From assembly GCA_017503015.1 (NCBI GenBank), contig JAFVTX010000050.1, forward strand, positions 62,001-126,000: 64,000 bases of DNA, written 5' to 3'. The translations under genes and the position numbers were made by a program. Under the pieces are notes generated by a model. It did no database searches. It was not told the origin of the DNA and worked only from the letters and a program-made list of their open reading frames with translations. This DNA is from Fibrobacter sp. GTDB taxonomy: Bacteria; Fibrobacterota; Fibrobacteria; Fibrobacterales; Fibrobacteraceae. Of this stretch, positions 55,837-64,000 are shown in pieces; the stretch's first letter is position 1; the number at the start of each line of letters is the position of its first letter.

Positions 55837-56280
55837 ATGATTTGCCCCTTCTGCAAGAACGACAACGACAAGGTGGTGGACAGCCGCGTCAGTGGCGACT
55901 CCATCCGCCGTCGTCGGGAATGTACCGCCTGCGGTCGCCGTTTTACCACCCGGGAATACATCGAAATCCAACCGCTTATCGTGGTCAAGCGTAACGGCGA
56001 CCGTGAACCCTTCCAGCGGGAAAAACTTCTGGCCGGTATCGCCAACTCCTGCAAAAAGCGTCCGGTGACCCAGGCCGCCATCGAAGAAATCGCCTCCACC
56101 ATCGAAAACAACCTGATTTCCAACGACAATCTGGAAGTGACCTACGACCAGATAGGCAACCTGGTCATGCAGGAACTAAAGAAACTGGACCCGGTGGCCT
56201 ATGTCCGGTTCGCTTCCGTCTATCGCGAGTTCAAGGAAGTTGGGGAATTCGTGGACCAGATCAAGACCCTGGACAAGTAA
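55837..56280 (+). CDS. nrdR: Transcriptional repressor NrdR
   Basis: A 147-residue ribonucleotide-reductase regulator. An N-terminal zinc ribbon (Cys3-x2-Cys6 in MICPFCKN and Cys29-x2-Cys32 in ECTACGRRF) is followed by an ATP-cone (PLIVVKRNGDREPFQREKLLAGI) that senses dATP/ATP. It binds NrdR boxes before nrd genes; none of those genes is in the window. Divergent from the OLD nuclease with a very short gap. TACATT ends 6 bases before the ATG. Confidence 0.97.
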   Translation: MICPFCKNDNDKVVDSRVSGDSIRRRRECTACGRRFTTREYIEIQPLIVVKRNGDREPFQREKLLAGIANSCKKRPVTQAAIEEIASTIENNLISNDNLEVTYDQIGNLVMQELKKLDPVAYVRFASVYREFKEVGEFVDQIKTLDK

Positions 56281-56288
56281 TAAAAAAA

Positions 56289-56306
56289 GCCTCGCTTAAG
56301 CGGGGC
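56289..56306. terminator. Bidirectional terminator between nrdR and tRNA-Val
   Basis: GCCTCGC-TTAA-GCGGGGC (7 bp, one T-G pair); A7 on the left becomes T7 for the minus-strand tRNA, TTT on the right for nrdR. Confidence 0.85.
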
Positions 56307-56313
56307 TTTCTCG

Positions 56314-56387
<74 letters not shown>

Positions 56388-56401
56388 AATAAGGTAGCCC
56401 A

Positions 56402-56430
56402 ATAGTAGAAACTTGCCCCCCTTTTGTCAA
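56402..56430 (-). promoter_or_regulatory. Promoter of tRNA-Val
   Basis: On the minus strand TTGACA (56425-56430) and TACTAT (56402-56407) are 17 bases apart, a near-consensus sigma-70 promoter; the expected start is about 8 bases before the tRNA. Confidence 0.85.
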
Positions 56431-56434
56431 GGGG

Positions 56435-56935
56435 TCAGCGGGCATCCGGGTCTACCCAATAGCGCAAACGGCCCGTAATGTGCAAATTGGGCAAGGTGTC
56501 GATACATTTTCCGGAGCGGCAGTCCGGGGTGTACAGGTCCAGGGTGGCGGTCCAGGTGGAGTCGTCCTTCTGGTCGAACCGCACAATGCTGCTATCGCCT
56601 AGGATGGGCGCCTGGGTCAGGGAGCCGTAGTTGAACCAGGAGTACTGCTGCACCACCGGGTTGTCGCCCAAAACGGGCCCGTTCACCATAATGGAAAATT
56701 GGTCTCCCCGTTTACTCTCTTTGGCCCTGGTCTTCACGAGAAAATACCTGTGGCTGTTCTTGATAAAGGGCACTTCCACGTCGGATTCCGCCAGTTCGAT
56801 GGTCCGTTCGTCTTCGTCGTTGATCCTGTACTTCAGGTAGCCGCCGCCATCCACCTCCCAGCCTTCGTTAATATCACCGCAGGCCATCAACAGAACGGCG
56901 GCGGCAAGGCAGGTTTTCAGGCGGAAAGGAATCAT
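56435..56935 (-). CDS. Small lipoprotein of unknown function
   Basis: A 166-residue exported lipoprotein: signal peptide with lipobox LLMACG (Cys19). The mature part is acidic and beta-rich (EGWEVDGGGYLKYRINDEDERTIEL; YLVKTR-like strands; a W-rich middle QQYSWFNYG) with a Cys pair in TPDCRSGKCID. I do not recognise a family; its size and layout recall gliding-type GldH lipoproteins of the Bacteroidota, but the similarity is weak. It is divergent from the phosphopantetheinyl transferase gene, 30 bases apart. Confidence 0.65.
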   Translation of the reverse strand: MIPFRLKTCLAAAVLLMACGDINEGWEVDGGGYLKYRINDEDERTIELAESDVEVPFIKNSHRYFLVKTRAKESKRGDQFSIMVNGPVLGDNPVVQQYSWFNYGSLTQAPILGDSSIVRFDQKDDSTWTATLDLYTPDCRSGKCIDTLPNLHITGRLRYWVDPDAR

Positions 56936-56953
56936 GCCCCTAAACTAGAAAAT

Positions 56954-56961
56954 TATCTTTG
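56954..56961 (+). promoter_or_regulatory. -10 element TATCTTTG of the PPTase gene
   Basis: TATCTTTGGGCT runs straight into the ATG; the hexamer ends 6 bases before the start codon, with no SD. Confidence 0.55.
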
Positions 56962-56965
56962 GGCT

Positions 56966-57529
56966 ATGGAAGGCGACTGGCAAACAGTTTCAACGCTGAA
57001 CGGTACGGTTTATCTGGCGGTTGTCCCGAAGGCCAATCACAGGGAGCATATTTTCAAAAAGCTTTCCCAGGCCCTCGGCCGTACCATTACCGCCCAGGAC
57101 CTAAAAACCAGGCCCGGTTCCACGCGACCCGAATTTCCGGAACTTTCCGTCGATGCCAACTGGACTCACTCCAAGGACGTCTGCGTGCTGGCCTATTCCA
57201 GGGAATGCCGCGTCGGCATAGACCTGGAATTTCATTCCAGGAACCGGCTCAAACTTGCGGACCGTTTCTATTCCGACGAAGAAGTTAAGAGAATCCACCA
57301 AATTGAACAGACCGAAGGCGAAAGTGCCGCCATCAGGCTCTTTTACGCCCTCTGGTGTCGCAAAGAAGCTTTTTTCAAGTGCCAAGGCGGGGACTTTTTC
57401 GAAGGAACACTACGCAGGTCCCTTCTCGAAACCCGCATAGAAAACGTCCAATTGACGGACTTGGATCCGGCACCCCTCGGCATCCAGGGAGAATGCTCCC
57501 TGTGCCTTGCCACCATGCCTTTGGGTTAG
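56966..57529 (+). CDS. 4'-Phosphopantetheinyl transferase (Sfp/AcpT-like)
   Basis: A 187-residue enzyme that moves phosphopantetheine from CoA to a carrier protein Ser. Metal and catalytic residues fit the superfamily: Asp86 and Glu88 in VGIDLEFHSRN, then W130-x2-K133-E134-x3-K138 in LWCRKEAFFKCQGG. The length is between AcpS and full Sfp types, closer to a reduced Sfp-like enzyme. Its target carrier protein is not obvious; no ACP or NRPS gene is nearby. It ends in a 4-base convergent overlap with the next gene. Confidence 0.85.
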   Translation: MEGDWQTVSTLNGTVYLAVVPKANHREHIFKKLSQALGRTITAQDLKTRPGSTRPEFPELSVDANWTHSKDVCVLAYSRECRVGIDLEFHSRNRLKLADRFYSDEEVKRIHQIEQTEGESAAIRLFYALWCRKEAFFKCQGGDFFEGTLRRSLLETRIENVQLTDLDPAPLGIQGECSLCLATMPLG

Positions 57530-57963
57530 TTCTTCACTTCGCCGTCAGGAGCTTTCCCATTCCCGTGGGGCACTTCCAGGGCGTACAAGGGCAGGGCCAC
57601 GTATTCTTCGTCGTCGATAATCAGGCGAATCATGTACTTGTCGGGCCGCTCTATCTTCAGGCGCTGCATGTTCAGAATCAAGTTCATGGCAGCCGTGTCA
57701 AATCCCTTCGCCACAGGCTCAAAAGAAACGTTGGATTCCATGCCGGGAACAATGGGGTGTCCACACACGTCCTCGATAGAAAGCACCAGCTTGTGCACTC
57801 CGGCCTCGGCCCGCTGGTAACGGATACGGAAGGCCGCCGCACACTGGGGAATCACCAGCGGGAACTGTGAAAAGATTCTGTCAAAAGAACCGAGAATGTT
57901 CAAGCGGCCGCCGGCCCCGTTGGCCGTCGCCGCGTCGCAAATAGAAGCAATTTCAACAATCAT
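57526..57963 (-). CDS. Conserved cytoplasmic protein of unknown function, DUF6941-like
   Basis: A 145-residue soluble protein starting MIVEIASICDAATANGAGGRL, then NILGSFDRIFSQFPLVIPQCAAAFRIRYQ and a closing IRLIIDDEEYVALPLYALEVP. The layout resembles a small family (DUF6941) of unknown role; I am not certain. No signal peptide. It lies one base downstream of the 1772-residue lipoprotein gene, so it is probably translated from the same mRNA, and its 3' end overlaps the convergent PPTase gene by 4 bases. Confidence 0.6.
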   Translation of the reverse strand: MIVEIASICDAATANGAGGRLNILGSFDRIFSQFPLVIPQCAAAFRIRYQRAEAGVHKLVLSIEDVCGHPIVPGMESNVSFEPVAKGFDTAAMNLILNMQRLKIERPDKYMIRLIIDDEEYVALPLYALEVPHGNGKAPDGEVKN

Positions 57964-57964
57964 A

Positions 57965-60900
57965 TTAAGGTTTGGTGTTGAAGGTCCAACTTTCAGAAAT
58001 ATTTTTCATGAATATGGGTCCGTTGTTTTGGCTTGCCGCTCCGGAACTTGTCCAGGAAATCATAGAAATATATACCATGCCATTTGTAGAAACTGCTATC
58101 TCCGGAGCAAATCCATAAAGATTGTACCCATGGCTAGCATAGAACGGACCCTTGAAATACGGGAGCTGGTTTTCGCCATAAGGATTCCAACGAATGCCAT
58201 CGTAGAAATAAGCGTGACAATGAGAGAATCCTCGACCGTTATCATCGATAATTGCATAAACCTTGCCGTTAAAGGAGGTTACCCTGATATTTGTTGGTAA
58301 CATACCCTCTTGAAGGTTTGTGCCATTATCTAACGACAAGCCCGAAAGGCTGACCGGTCCTTTCTTAACATAGGGCCCAGCCTTACCAACCACAGAAGAT
58401 CGATTGATATACCCAAGATACACCGTATTCCCGTTGGATGCAAGACTGATACTCCCCATTTCCTTGGATATTAGCGAAGGAGCAATCTTTTCGGAATACG
58501 AAGTATTATATATGGCATAATATGAATTGTACAAATAGGTGTTGTCCGTGAAGGTTATCAAGAATACTTTCGTGCTGGTAAACACTCCATTCACATCCCT
58601 TGCCGTGAGAGTGTTCGAAATGGATTTCTCCGTCCATTTTGATCCCGTCCAATAGCTGAAATAGGGATGATTTTCCTTAGCGTAGGTCACTACCGGATTA
58701 TTATTGTCGGTGTTATAGGTCAAATTCAGCGAAGTTGCACCGCTAATAGGCTGGCCTACTGCCGTCCAAGCCGAATTAACCGAAGCGGTCTTGTAAACAT
58801 AAAGTTTATTTGCCGTCGTAAGTATGGCCAAGAATACCGCAGAATTACTCTGATCGTTAATACTGGTCATTCGCATAGCCACTACAGAATCTTCAAGGGA
58901 GATGTTCGAAATGTTTGCCCAGCTTTGTCCGTTATAGTATTTTGTTACAATTGTATTTCCTGGGATTGCATAGGCAACAACTAAATTTGTACCGAAGGTG
59001 GTTATCGCAGGCGGTGTACGCACGGTAGATTTTTGCAAAACTGTATCACTTGCCGCGGCAAGATTTTTCCAAGCGCGTTGCACATACACCGTACGGCAGA
59101 ACATTTCAGCCTGGTGGCGGTTCATAAACGTCACATCAGGATTTGCAGAAGAACTATCCCTAAAGTCTAGGCACACACTTATGGTACCTTCGGAAGTGGG
59201 ACGTCTAAAGGCATCATTGAACTGAGCGATGTTCGTATCCAAAGAACCGTCGGCTTTGCCCTTGTAGAAAGTACTACCCACATTACTAAACCGCCAATAG
59301 TATTCCCTTAGATTGTCGTTTCCAAGCGTCCCTTTTACCGATTGGGCTCCACTCCACTCCGGAGAATAGTAATAGAGCGCTTCACCACTTTGCGCTTCGT
59401 CACCGCTCCAGGGATAAATTGTATCCACGGCCGTGATTTTTCCAATTGGGAGATTTGCAGATGTTAACACGTTCACATAAGTCGTGTCGCGGAACACGGC
59501 TTTGGTACTGCTTTCTTGGGCGGATACGACACAATATAGGTTCACGCCCAAATTGCTCATACTCTCTCTATACGAATAGAATCTACCCGTATACTTCAGA
59601 TGCACATCATCTTCCAACGATTGTTTTGTACTTGCATTGAAGCATTGCCAACTGTACCAATCGATTCCTTGCCATACACTATTGGTATCTGCATCCAATA
59701 GAATCACGTCTCCCTTTGCAACATACTTTACAGAGACATCCACAGAAATTGTCGGTATCTCCGTAGAATAAATTATTTTCATGGTTGACGTAGCAACATT
59801 CCCATCATCGTCAGTTGCTCGTGCCACACAAGAGAAGTTCGCCGTAGCAGTAGGTGCTGTCCACGTCGTATCAAAGGTAGAAACCGTTTTCCAATTACTG
59901 TTAATCGCCGCAGCATCACGACCGCAACTCCATTCCCGTTTTGCAATAAACCCTTTCTTGTCTTGGGCTGTGGCATTGAGAACTATTGCATAACCCTCTC
60001 GAACAATAGCCGAATCACGGGCGACTTTCACTGTAGGCGGATCCAATTCCACTACAAAGCGAGTGGTATCCTTTGCCGTAAGGTCGTCGTCGTCCTTCAC
60101 CTGCACAATGCAGAGGTAGAGGCTATACGGTTCCGATGGCATTATCGCTTGGTACGTTGCCTTGCCTGAAGTCAATTTGCTTAAGATGTTATTGTCACTA
60201 CCGGGTCCACAGCCCCACTCATAAGAAACAATCCGTCCTGGTAAAGTCGCTTCCGAAGAATCCTTAGCATTAGCATAGAGGCTGACCGTATCCTTAATAG
60301 AAACATTAAAGGATTCGTTCACGGTAACCGTAGGCGGTGCGCGGAAAACCTTATAAACGACAGTATCCAACGAATAGAGCAAAGGTTCCTCGGCGTCGGC
60401 GGCACGCATAACGCAATAGTAGTTTCCTGCCGTTTCTGGCATGGAAATTACCGGTGTCAGCGTATTGCCGCGACCTTGCCACAAGCTAACCCAGCTAGCC
60501 GGCTTTAAGTTATTCAAGTTGCGATCGCAAGCCAAATCCACATCTATGGGGCCGCCTAACGTATTTCCCGTAGTATACTTTACTTGTTCCTGGTCTTTAA
60601 TAGTGACATTCTTACTGTGAATATTCAAGCGAATTGTCGGAATGTCCTTGATGACGTTGAAAGTCATGGCAACGGAATCCTTCTGATTATCGTCATCAAC
60701 TGCAAAGACGTAGCACTTGTAATTTGCGGCTTCACTATTCGGCAATTGAATCTCCATGGAGTCCGTAACTGGATTTTCTAGCTTCGTAACAGCAAAGGCT
60801 GTGTAGGCACCCGTACCACAACGGTAGCCCACTTCCTTGACTCTTCCATACTTGTCCTTAGCCGTGTACTCGAACTTGTGCTTGGAATTCACCTTCTTGT

Positions 60901-63283
60901 CGATAGTTTCCTCGTTATCGTCCACAGTAATGGTCGGAGGATCCTTGATAACATTGACCTGCAAGGTGTCCGTAGCCGTCTTACCTTGGTTATTGGTTGC
61001 AACGACAACAATCCTTTTCGTTCCGGAGCTTGTCCAAGACTTCTGGGGATTCTGGGTGTTTTTAGGGAAACAGTTGTCAGTCTTATTACTACCGTCAAAG
61101 CACGTCCAGTCTAGCGATGTAATTGCACCACTTCCGTCATTAGGAATCACTTCTGTCACCAAGAAGATTTCGTCATTCAGGGAAATAGTCGTATCATAGA
61201 CCGGAGACGTAATGGTCACCATAGGCCCGTCACTATAGAATCCGAATCGCACCGTATTCGAAACAGCTCCGTTATCAGCCACAGCATGCATCGTATATCG
61301 AACGTTGGGGACAACATTTGCAGGGACATTTTCCTTCTTCAATTTAATCGTTGCAGTCCCGTTAGAAACATCGGTCTGACGGGGATTGTCTCCAGGAATA
61401 TTTGAAATCCAGGTCACCACAGAAACAGGAGGCTTGGCATCTACGTCAACCGCCACTTTAAAGGTTAATTCATCTGAGTTGCCAGCCATAGCAGAACTAG
61501 CGTTATTTACAGTAAGAGTCATATTTGTAGCAGAAACCACAAAGGTAAACGTCGTATCGCTGCGGTAACCAGCACTGTCTGTCGCCGCAAGTTTGAAGGT
61601 GTATGTACCGTCCGATAAGCCGACAAAATCTACGCTCCACGCATGGCTGGTCAAGTTAGAAAAGTGGCATGGGCTATCCTTCACCCCGCACGTATCCTTA
61701 CCAAGCACAGCCACCGCTGTCTTCACCTGGGAGCCATAGTCACTGAATCTTCCGGACGCGACGAAGGCTCGGACAGCAATTGTATCTTCAATGCCCTTGA
61801 CATTGTAGATGCGTGGTGGTGCAGGGTCTTTGAGCAAAATAAGAGGCAGCTCTTTCTCGTCACCTGCATTGATGTTTGGAGTCCTGGTGGTAACCTTTAC
61901 AAAGCCCCGGCCAGTTTCATCGGAGGCGGTCAGTTTGAACGTTCCGGCAGGCAGGTCAGACACCCTGAATTCTCCCTTGGCGTTGGTGCTAGCGGTATAA
62001 ATGTTACTAGTGTCGGCTGAATTGACCAAGGTTATCTTGATTCCAGAGTGGACGGACAGACCCTCGAACTTGGCGGTTCCTATAAAGTCACAAGTAGACT
62101 TGCTTGGACCCAGGTAAAAATAACGCGGTCGCTTACCCTTGCTGGTCTTGATTTTTTCGGCAACCACGGTGTCGTAGCCATCGGTCACCCACACGTCCCA
62201 AGAGAAATATCTGCCCGTAAAGCCCAATTTTTTCAGTTCATTCTCTCCGTTTTCGATAACGGCAAAACTTGTGGAAGTACTGTTCTTTAGCACCAAGTCG
62301 TAAACATTAGACAAGTTCAGATCGCTTTCCTGGTCGTCCGGTGTGGGAGCCACACGAACGTAATACCTCAATTGCTCTTCGTTATCCCTGTCGTGGCCCT
62401 CATAGAACAACCGGAAGGCTTCCACCGTATCACTTATCCTCTGTTGGTCGTCTGGGCCCAAGATTTTGATAGTAGGCAATTGGTTGAAATGTAAGAAAGC
62501 ACTGTCCTTCGTGGTGTTCTTGTCGTCGTCAGTGACAATAATGTAAATCTTCTGATTTCCAAGGCTGTCCGTAAGGGTTGAATCGTAGGGAATCGTAATT
62601 ATCAGGCTATCCGAGGTTTCACTCTTGGTATACTTCCAATCCTTCGCCTCGCGTTTACCCGCCGCATCCAAATCAACCTTGAAAGAGGTTATCGTACCAA
62701 ATGAATCTAGCGCAAGTATGGGGAACGTAACAGGACTCTTGGCCCTGGTCCAAAGAGTATCCTTAGGAACACCTAAATAAGGCGGCGTGTTGATGACTCT
62801 GATAAACTGGTCTTTGCCAGCAGTATCCGTCGCGCTATTTCCGTCAACCGCAACAAACAGGGGCGAATAAACCCCCTCCTTCATATAGACCCAAGACTGG
62901 GGGGTGGCGTTGTGCCCCGTAACCAGGGCCTTTTTCATCTGGTCCTTCCCCTTGCCGGTGGTGTCCTTTACAAGGCTGTCCAAAATCCACTGATACAGAT
63001 ATATCTTGTCGGAATTGTAACGCAAGAACCCCATCATATGAATGGTATCGCCTATGGTGACCGTAACAGTATCATTTACGATGACAGAATCAGGGTTAGG
63101 CAGGTTGATAATGGAGTCAGCAAAAGCATCAGGATTTTCAAAGGGCGTCTTATAGATAAACACTACGGAATGGTTATTCCGCAAATTCACATTTTCCTTG
63201 ATGGATGACTCTCTGGAACAATTCACCAGAGCCATCGTACACAAGATCAACCCAAACAATAAAAACAAAGTTTTTAACCGCAT
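57965..63283 (-). CDS. Very large multidomain surface lipoprotein (Ig/PKD-like repeats)
   Basis: A 1772-residue exported lipoprotein (lipobox ending at Cys22, ALVNC). Roughly: 60-390, divergent PKD-like strands (DTIHMMGFLRYNSDKIYLYQW; IIVTDDDKNT); 398-470, a carboxypeptidase-regulatory-like domain (IGTAKFEGLSVHSGIKITLV); 500-620, another beta domain; about 640-1290, six repeats of 93-107 residues each with one Cys pair (such as WxCF...C, RCGT...YKCYVFAVDDD, EWGCGPG...YLCIVQVKDDDD, EWSCGRD...FSCVARATDDDG); 1424-1772, a region with short W/Y repeats that may be a beta-propeller. DD(D) ends to the repeats suggest calcium binding. SD GAGGA precedes the start. A surface or adhesion role is likely; nothing identifies the ligand. 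Confidence 0.75.
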   Translation of the reverse strand: MRLKTLFLLFGLILCTMALVNCSRESSIKENVNLRNNHSVVFIYKTPFENPDAFADSIINLPNPDSVIVNDTVTVTIGDTIHMMGFLRYNSDKIYLYQWILDSLVKDTTGKGKDQMKKALVTGHNATPQSWVYMKEGVYSPLFVAVDGNSATDTAGKDQFIRVINTPPYLGVPKDTLWTRAKSPVTFPILALDSFGTITSFKVDLDAAGKREAKDWKYTKSETSDSLIITIPYDSTLTDSLGNQKIYIIVTDDDKNTTKDSAFLHFNQLPTIKILGPDDQQRISDTVEAFRLFYEGHDRDNEEQLRYYVRVAPTPDDQESDLNLSNVYDLVLKNSTSTSFAVIENGENELKKLGFTGRYFSWDVWVTDGYDTVVAEKIKTSKGKRPRYFYLGPSKSTCDFIGTAKFEGLSVHSGIKITLVNSADTSNIYTASTNAKGEFRVSDLPAGTFKLTASDETGRGFVKVTTRTPNINAGDEKELPLILLKDPAPPRIYNVKGIEDTIAVRAFVASGRFSDYGSQVKTAVAVLGKDTCGVKDSPCHFSNLTSHAWSVDFVGLSDGTYTFKLAATDSAGYRSDTTFTFVVSATNMTLTVNNASSAMAGNSDELTFKVAVDVDAKPPVSVVTWISNIPGDNPRQTDVSNGTATIKLKKENVPANVVPNVRYTMHAVADNGAVSNTVRFGFYSDGPMVTITSPVYDTTISLNDEIFLVTEVIPNDGSGAITSLDWTCFDGSNKTDNCFPKNTQNPQKSWTSSGTKRIVVVATNNQGKTATDTLQVNVIKDPPTITVDDNEETIDKKVNSKHKFEYTAKDKYGRVKEVGYRCGTGAYTAFAVTKLENPVTDSMEIQLPNSEAANYKCYVFAVDDDNQKDSVAMTFNVIKDIPTIRLNIHSKNVTIKDQEQVKYTTGNTLGGPIDVDLACDRNLNNLKPASWVSLWQGRGNTLTPVISMPETAGNYYCVMRAADAEEPLLYSLDTVVYKVFRAPPTVTVNESFNVSIKDTVSLYANAKDSSEATLPGRIVSYEWGCGPGSDNNILSKLTSGKATYQAIMPSEPYSLYLCIVQVKDDDDLTAKDTTRFVVELDPPTVKVARDSAIVREGYAIVLNATAQDKKGFIAKREWSCGRDAAAINSNWKTVSTFDTTWTAPTATANFSCVARATDDDGNVATSTMKIIYSTEIPTISVDVSVKYVAKGDVILLDADTNSVWQGIDWYSWQCFNASTKQSLEDDVHLKYTGRFYSYRESMSNLGVNLYCVVSAQESSTKAVFRDTTYVNVLTSANLPIGKITAVDTIYPWSGDEAQSGEALYYYSPEWSGAQSVKGTLGNDNLREYYWRFSNVGSTFYKGKADGSLDTNIAQFNDAFRRPTSEGTISVCLDFRDSSSANPDVTFMNRHQAEMFCRTVYVQRAWKNLAAASDTVLQKSTVRTPPAITTFGTNLVVAYAIPGNTIVTKYYNGQSWANISNISLEDSVVAMRMTSINDQSNSAVFLAILTTANKLYVYKTASVNSAWTAVGQPISGATSLNLTYNTDNNNPVVTYAKENHPYFSYWTGSKWTEKSISNTLTARDVNGVFTSTKVFLITFTDNTYLYNSYYAIYNTSYSEKIAPSLISKEMGSISLASNGNTVYLGYINRSSVVGKAGPYVKKGPVSLSGLSLDNGTNLQEGMLPTNIRVTSFNGKVYAIIDDNGRGFSHCHAYFYDGIRWNPYGENQLPYFKGPFYASHGYNLYGFAPEIAVSTNGMVYISMISWTSSGAASQNNGPIFMKNISESWTFNTKP

Positions 63284-63377
63284 TATTCAATCCTCTATAA
63301 TACGCTCTTCACGATATAAATTTATCTTTTTTTACGAAAAAGGGGTAATGGCGCCCTACGGATTTTTGGGAGTTTTT

Positions 63378-64000
63378 ATGGAAAATATTCCTCTTTGGTA
63401 CGGTTTGTTTCTTTTTTTCGCCTTGGGAGCTTGCGTAGGCAGTTTTTACAACGTGATTGTATACCGGATGCCCCGCGGGATATCGCTAATAAACCCGCCG
63501 TCCCATTGTCCTCTGTGCAAGAAAAGGATTCCCATCTACTACAACATGCCCATCGTGGGCTGGCTTTGGCTTCGGGGCAAAAGTGCCTGTTGTAAGCAAC
63601 CCATCAGCGTAATTTATCCTATCGGAGAATCTCTGTGTGGGCTTCTTGGCGCATTGGCTTTGTTTGCTGCCAATTGGAATGTGGGATGGACTGCGCCTGT
63701 TGCCAACTGGATTGACGCCCTAGCCATGTTTTGGCTGCTTTTGGGTATGTATCCTGTGTGCGCCATCGATATTCAGTACAAACTAATTCCCGATTCAATT
63801 TCGGTAGGGGGTATCGTGGTGGGCTTAGCCCTTTCTATGTTCCCTGGCGGAATTACTCCTTTTGAGAGCCTGCTAGGGGCAGTCGGTGCAGGAGGAGGCC
63901 TTTGGCTTTTGGGATTTGTAGCTTCAAAAATTTTGAAAAAAGACGCCATGGGCTTTGGCGATGTCAAACTGTTGGCGGGTTACGGAGCGCTGATGGGGCT
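63378..64000 (+). CDS. pilD: Prepilin peptidase PilD (A24), N-terminal part
   Basis: The first 207 codons of a membrane aspartic protease that cleaves and methylates type IV prepilins; the gene continues past the window end. N-terminal methyltransferase-linked domain: ACVGSFYNVIVYRMPRG and HCPLCKKRIPIYYNMPIVGWL. The protease Asp pair is visible in CAIDIQYKLIPD and MGFGDVKLLAG. The usual second zinc-site C-x2-C reads SACCKQPIS here. It fits with pilT and pilC near 6.5-8.8 kb. SD GGGAG, start ATG 63378. Confidence 0.93.
   Translation, partial: MENIPLWYGLFLFFALGACVGSFYNVIVYRMPRGISLINPPSHCPLCKKRIPIYYNMPIVGWLWLRGKSACCKQPISVIYPIGESLCGLLGALALFAANWNVGWTAPVANWIDALAMFWLLLGMYPVCAIDIQYKLIPDSISVGGIVVGLALSMFPGGITPFESLLGAVGAGGGLWLLGFVASKILKKDAMGFGDVKLLAGYGALMG

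Noticed and set aside
56699-56965. 89-codon extension of the phosphopantetheinyl transferase
   Set aside because: It is antisense to the lipoprotein gene and is not needed for the family fold; the ATG at 56966 has its own TATCTTTG.

Overview
The window comes from a Fibrobacter-like bacterium (Fibrobacterota, a fibre-degrading anaerobe). Three things point there: a protein ending in the Fibrobacter succinogenes major paralogous (FISUMP) domain, a circularly permuted GH16 glucanase closely resembling the F. succinogenes lichenase, and an outer-membrane, Gram-negative gene set (Kdo transferase, Wza-like exporter, lipoproteins, beta-barrels). I did not search any database, so the genus is an inference. 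There is no prophage, insertion sequence or CRISPR array; nearly all of the window is chromosomal core with short accessory pieces.

Layout. 1-3.6 kb: envelope genes on the minus strand (ispH end, waaA, a methyltransferase-like membrane protein, an ABC exporter). 3.6-6.4 kb: tRNA-Glu, an M16 peptidase and the permuted GH16 lipoprotein. 6.5-12 kb: pilT-pilC of the type IV pilus, a thioredoxin-like protein, epmA and the FISUMP protein. 12-18.4 kb: sufS-tcdA-dtd, thiC behind a TPP riboswitch, ybaK, an NlpC/P60 protein and pheA. 18.5-25 kb: malic enzyme, an AlkD-like protein, a secreted unknown and a Ski2-like helicase. 25-31.3 kb: surface-sugar genes rmlABC, a Wzb-like phosphatase, wza and manC, then a beta-barrel. 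31.4-36.9 kb: GH3, pheS, a NimA-like flavoprotein and mscS. 36.9-47.3 kb: tRNA-Arg and a complex I operon, nuoA-BC-D-H-I-J-K-L-M-N, with nuoB and nuoC fused and nuoE, F and G absent. 47.4-56.4 kb: an unknown gene coupled to rel, a barrel, ispD, monomeric icd, an OLD-family nuclease, nrdR and tRNA-Val. 56.4-64 kb: a small lipoprotein, a phosphopantetheinyl transferase, a small cytoplasmic unknown, a 1772-residue multidomain lipoprotein and the start of a prepilin peptidase.

How the genes fit together: the glycanases, type IV pilus genes (pilT, pilC, pilD) and surface polysaccharide genes suit adhesion to and digestion of plant fibre. The complex I without its NADH-input module and the malic enzyme suit anaerobic energy metabolism with an electron donor other than NADH.

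The least explained content lies between genes. (1) About ten gaps hold degenerate tandem arrays with an exact 7-bp period but different unit sequences, often touching a stop codon; in two unrelated genes (rmlB and nuoM) the same array supplies the last codons, so both proteins end in KVTSY. (2) A two-hairpin element occurs twice with compensating base changes in both stems. (3) Many genes have a TAnnTT hexamer only 6-9 bases before the start codon and no Shine-Dalgarno sequence, which suggests widespread leaderless transcription.
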